64,000 nt of DNA. Origin: Paenalicyclobacillus cellulosilyticus. GTDB taxonomy: Bacteria > Bacillota > Bacilli > Alicyclobacillales > Alicyclobacillaceae. The stretch is from positions 62,001 to 126,000 of the forward strand of contig NZ_BMOY01000002.1 in the NCBI RefSeq assembly GCF_014647315.1, given 5' to 3'. Both the position numbers and the translations under genes were made by a program. The notes beneath the pieces were generated by a model. That model did not search any database, was not told the origin of the DNA, and saw nothing but the letters and a program-made list of their open reading frames with translations. This document shows, one piece after another, positions 62,940 to 64,000 of this stretch. How positions within the stretch are numbered: position 1 is the first letter of the stretch; each line of letters starts with the position of its first letter.

Positions 62940-64000
62940 CTACGACGAAGGTCTGCCGGCCCGAGCCCGCAGATGGGCCTGAATGGCCAACGCCAACTGC
63001 GACCCGATGCCGATGGCGCGAAACGCATCGAGGTCCGCCTGCTCCATGGCGGCAAGCGATCCGAAGTGCTGCAGCAGCTTTTTCCGCCGCGCCGGGCCCA
63101 CGCCCGGGACCTCGTCGAGCACGGACGCCAAGCCGGTTTTCGCGCGCGTCCGGCGATGAAATTCCACCGCGAACCGATGGACTTCCTCTTGAATACGCTC
63201 CAGGAGATGAAACGCCTGGGAGTTTTGATCTAACCCCACCGGCCACTCCTCGTCCCGGAAAAAAAGCTGGCTGGTCTTGTGACGGTCGTCCTTCGCCAAG
63301 CCGCAGACCGGAATGTCCAGGTCCAATTCGTTTTCCAGCACGTCCAAGGCGGCTCGCAGCTGCCCCTTGCCACCGTCGATCACGATGAGGTCCGGCAGCG
63401 GGAGCTTCTCCCGCAGGACGCGCGTGTAACGGCGGCGGATGACCTCGCGCATCGAAGCGTAGTCGTCCGCACCTTGACCGGAACGGATTTTGTATTTGCG
63501 GTACTCTTGGCGTGCGGGGCGCCCGTCGATGAACACGACCATGGCGGCCACCGGATCGGCACCGTGCAGGTGGCTGTTGTCAAACGCCTCAATCCGGGAC
63601 GGGGCGGGAATGCCGAGCACCTCCCCTAATTCTAGAATGGCGCCGAACGTTTGATCCATGCGCCGGTCCATCAACTGCAACCGCTCTTCCAACGCGATGC
63701 GGGCATTTTCACAAGCGAGATCGACAAGCTGCCGCTTCTGGCCCCGCTGCGGCTTTTGGCAGCGCGCAGGCAACCATGCGGCCAGTGCTTCGTCCGCCAC
63801 CCCCTGGGGCAACAGGATCTCCTGCGGCACGTCGTGCTGGGTGAAGTAAAACTGTTCCACATACGACATGAAATCCTCGGCCGCTTCGCCGTGGTGGCGG
63901 AACACATCCACCGAACGCTCGATGAGTTTGCCCTGGCGCACGTGGAACACCTGCACACACAGCCAACCCCGTTTGGCCGCAAACCCGAACACATCGCGGT
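62940..64000 (-). CDS. uvrC: UvrABC system protein C (C-terminal part)
   Basis: 353 residues of the C-terminal half are visible; the gene continues past the right edge. It holds the RNase H-like 5' incision domain (RIEAFDNSHLHGADPVAAMVVF, LIVIDGGKGQLRAALDVL) and the C-terminal helix-hairpin-helix pair (LDEVPGVGPARRKKLLQHFGSLAAM). A UvrB-binding (UVR) region precedes the domain and an in-frame GTG at 63992 is internal. Makes both incisions in nucleotide excision repair. 98 nt before the sdh promoter. Confidence 0.96.
   Translation of the reverse strand, partial: RDVFGFAAKRGWLCVQVFHVRQGKLIERSVDVFRHHGEAAEDFMSYVEQFYFTQHDVPQEILLPQGVADEALAAWLPARCQKPQRGQKRQLVDLACENARIALEERLQLMDRRMDQTFGAILELGEVLGIPAPSRIEAFDNSHLHGADPVAAMVVFIDGRPARQEYRKYKIRSGQGADDYASMREVIRRRYTRVLREKLPLPDLIVIDGGKGQLRAALDVLENELDLDIPVCGLAKDDRHKTSQLFFRDEEWPVGLDQNSQAFHLLERIQEEVHRFAVEFHRRTRAKTGLASVLDEVPGVGPARRKKLLQHFGSLAAMEQADLDAFRAIGIGSQLALAIQAHLRARAGRPSS

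Overview
The window is a 64 kb piece of a high-GC chromosome from an endospore-forming member of the Bacilli. The seven-gene comG operon, spoIIIAA-AH, spoIVFAB, spo0B, spoVID, a SpoIIB candidate, gerE, LonB and the mreBCD-minCD block together point to an aerobic spore former. The high GC content and gene order suggest Alicyclobacillaceae (Alicyclobacillus or Kyrpidia-like), but that is inference from synteny and composition. Nearly all genes lie on the minus strand, so each operon reads from high to low coordinates. The exceptions are one plus-strand cluster at 11.2-14.5 kb and three very small plus-strand membrane-protein genes.

Layout, left to right. 0-3 kb: Asp23/AmaP/DUF2273 envelope-stress cluster and accBC. 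3.2-8.4 kb: complete spoIIIA operon behind a sigma-E-like promoter. 8.5-11 kb: efp, an aminopeptidase P family gene and aroQ. 11.2-14.5 kb: plus-strand histidine phosphatase, SNF2 helicase and YqhG. 14.6-20.4 kb: a DnaI-like ATPase, shikimate kinase and comGA-GG. 20.5-25.3 kb: obgE, spo0B, rpmA, prp, rplU, spoIVFB, spoIVFA. 25.3-31.4 kb: minD, minC, mreD, mreC, mreB, radC, spoIIB-like. 32-37.9 kb: murC, folC, and valS behind a T-box. 38-46.8 kb: a membrane protein, spoVID, and the haem operon hemAXCDBL. 46.8-55.5 kb: engB, lonA, lonB, clpX, clpP, tig. 55.5-56.2 kb: an AT-rich island with a broken methyltransferase gene beside tRNA-Arg. 56.2-64 kb: a YfcE-type phosphoesterase, rdgB, murI, marR-type gene, gerE, sdhCAB and the 3' part of uvrC.

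The genes form functional blocks. SpoIIIA, SpoIVF, SpoVID and GerE serve the mother-cell programme, and sequences matching sigma-E (spoIIIA, spoIVF, spoVID) or sigma-K (gerE) promoters precede them. Minus-strand operons are tightly packed, with many 4-nt stop/start overlaps (ATGA, GTGA, TTGA) and frequent GTG or TTG starts backed by good Shine-Dalgarno sequences. ComG builds the competence pseudopilus, Lon/Clp/Tig handle protein quality control, and SdhCAB links the TCA cycle to the quinone pool.

Most of the window is conserved core genome. I did not find a clear new defence or mobile system. The least explained items are the three small membrane-protein genes beside sporulation genes, the DnaI-like loader away from dnaB, the AT-rich remnant at tRNA-Arg, a 20-bp triple tandem repeat between gerE and sdhB, and an odd prepilin start in comGE.
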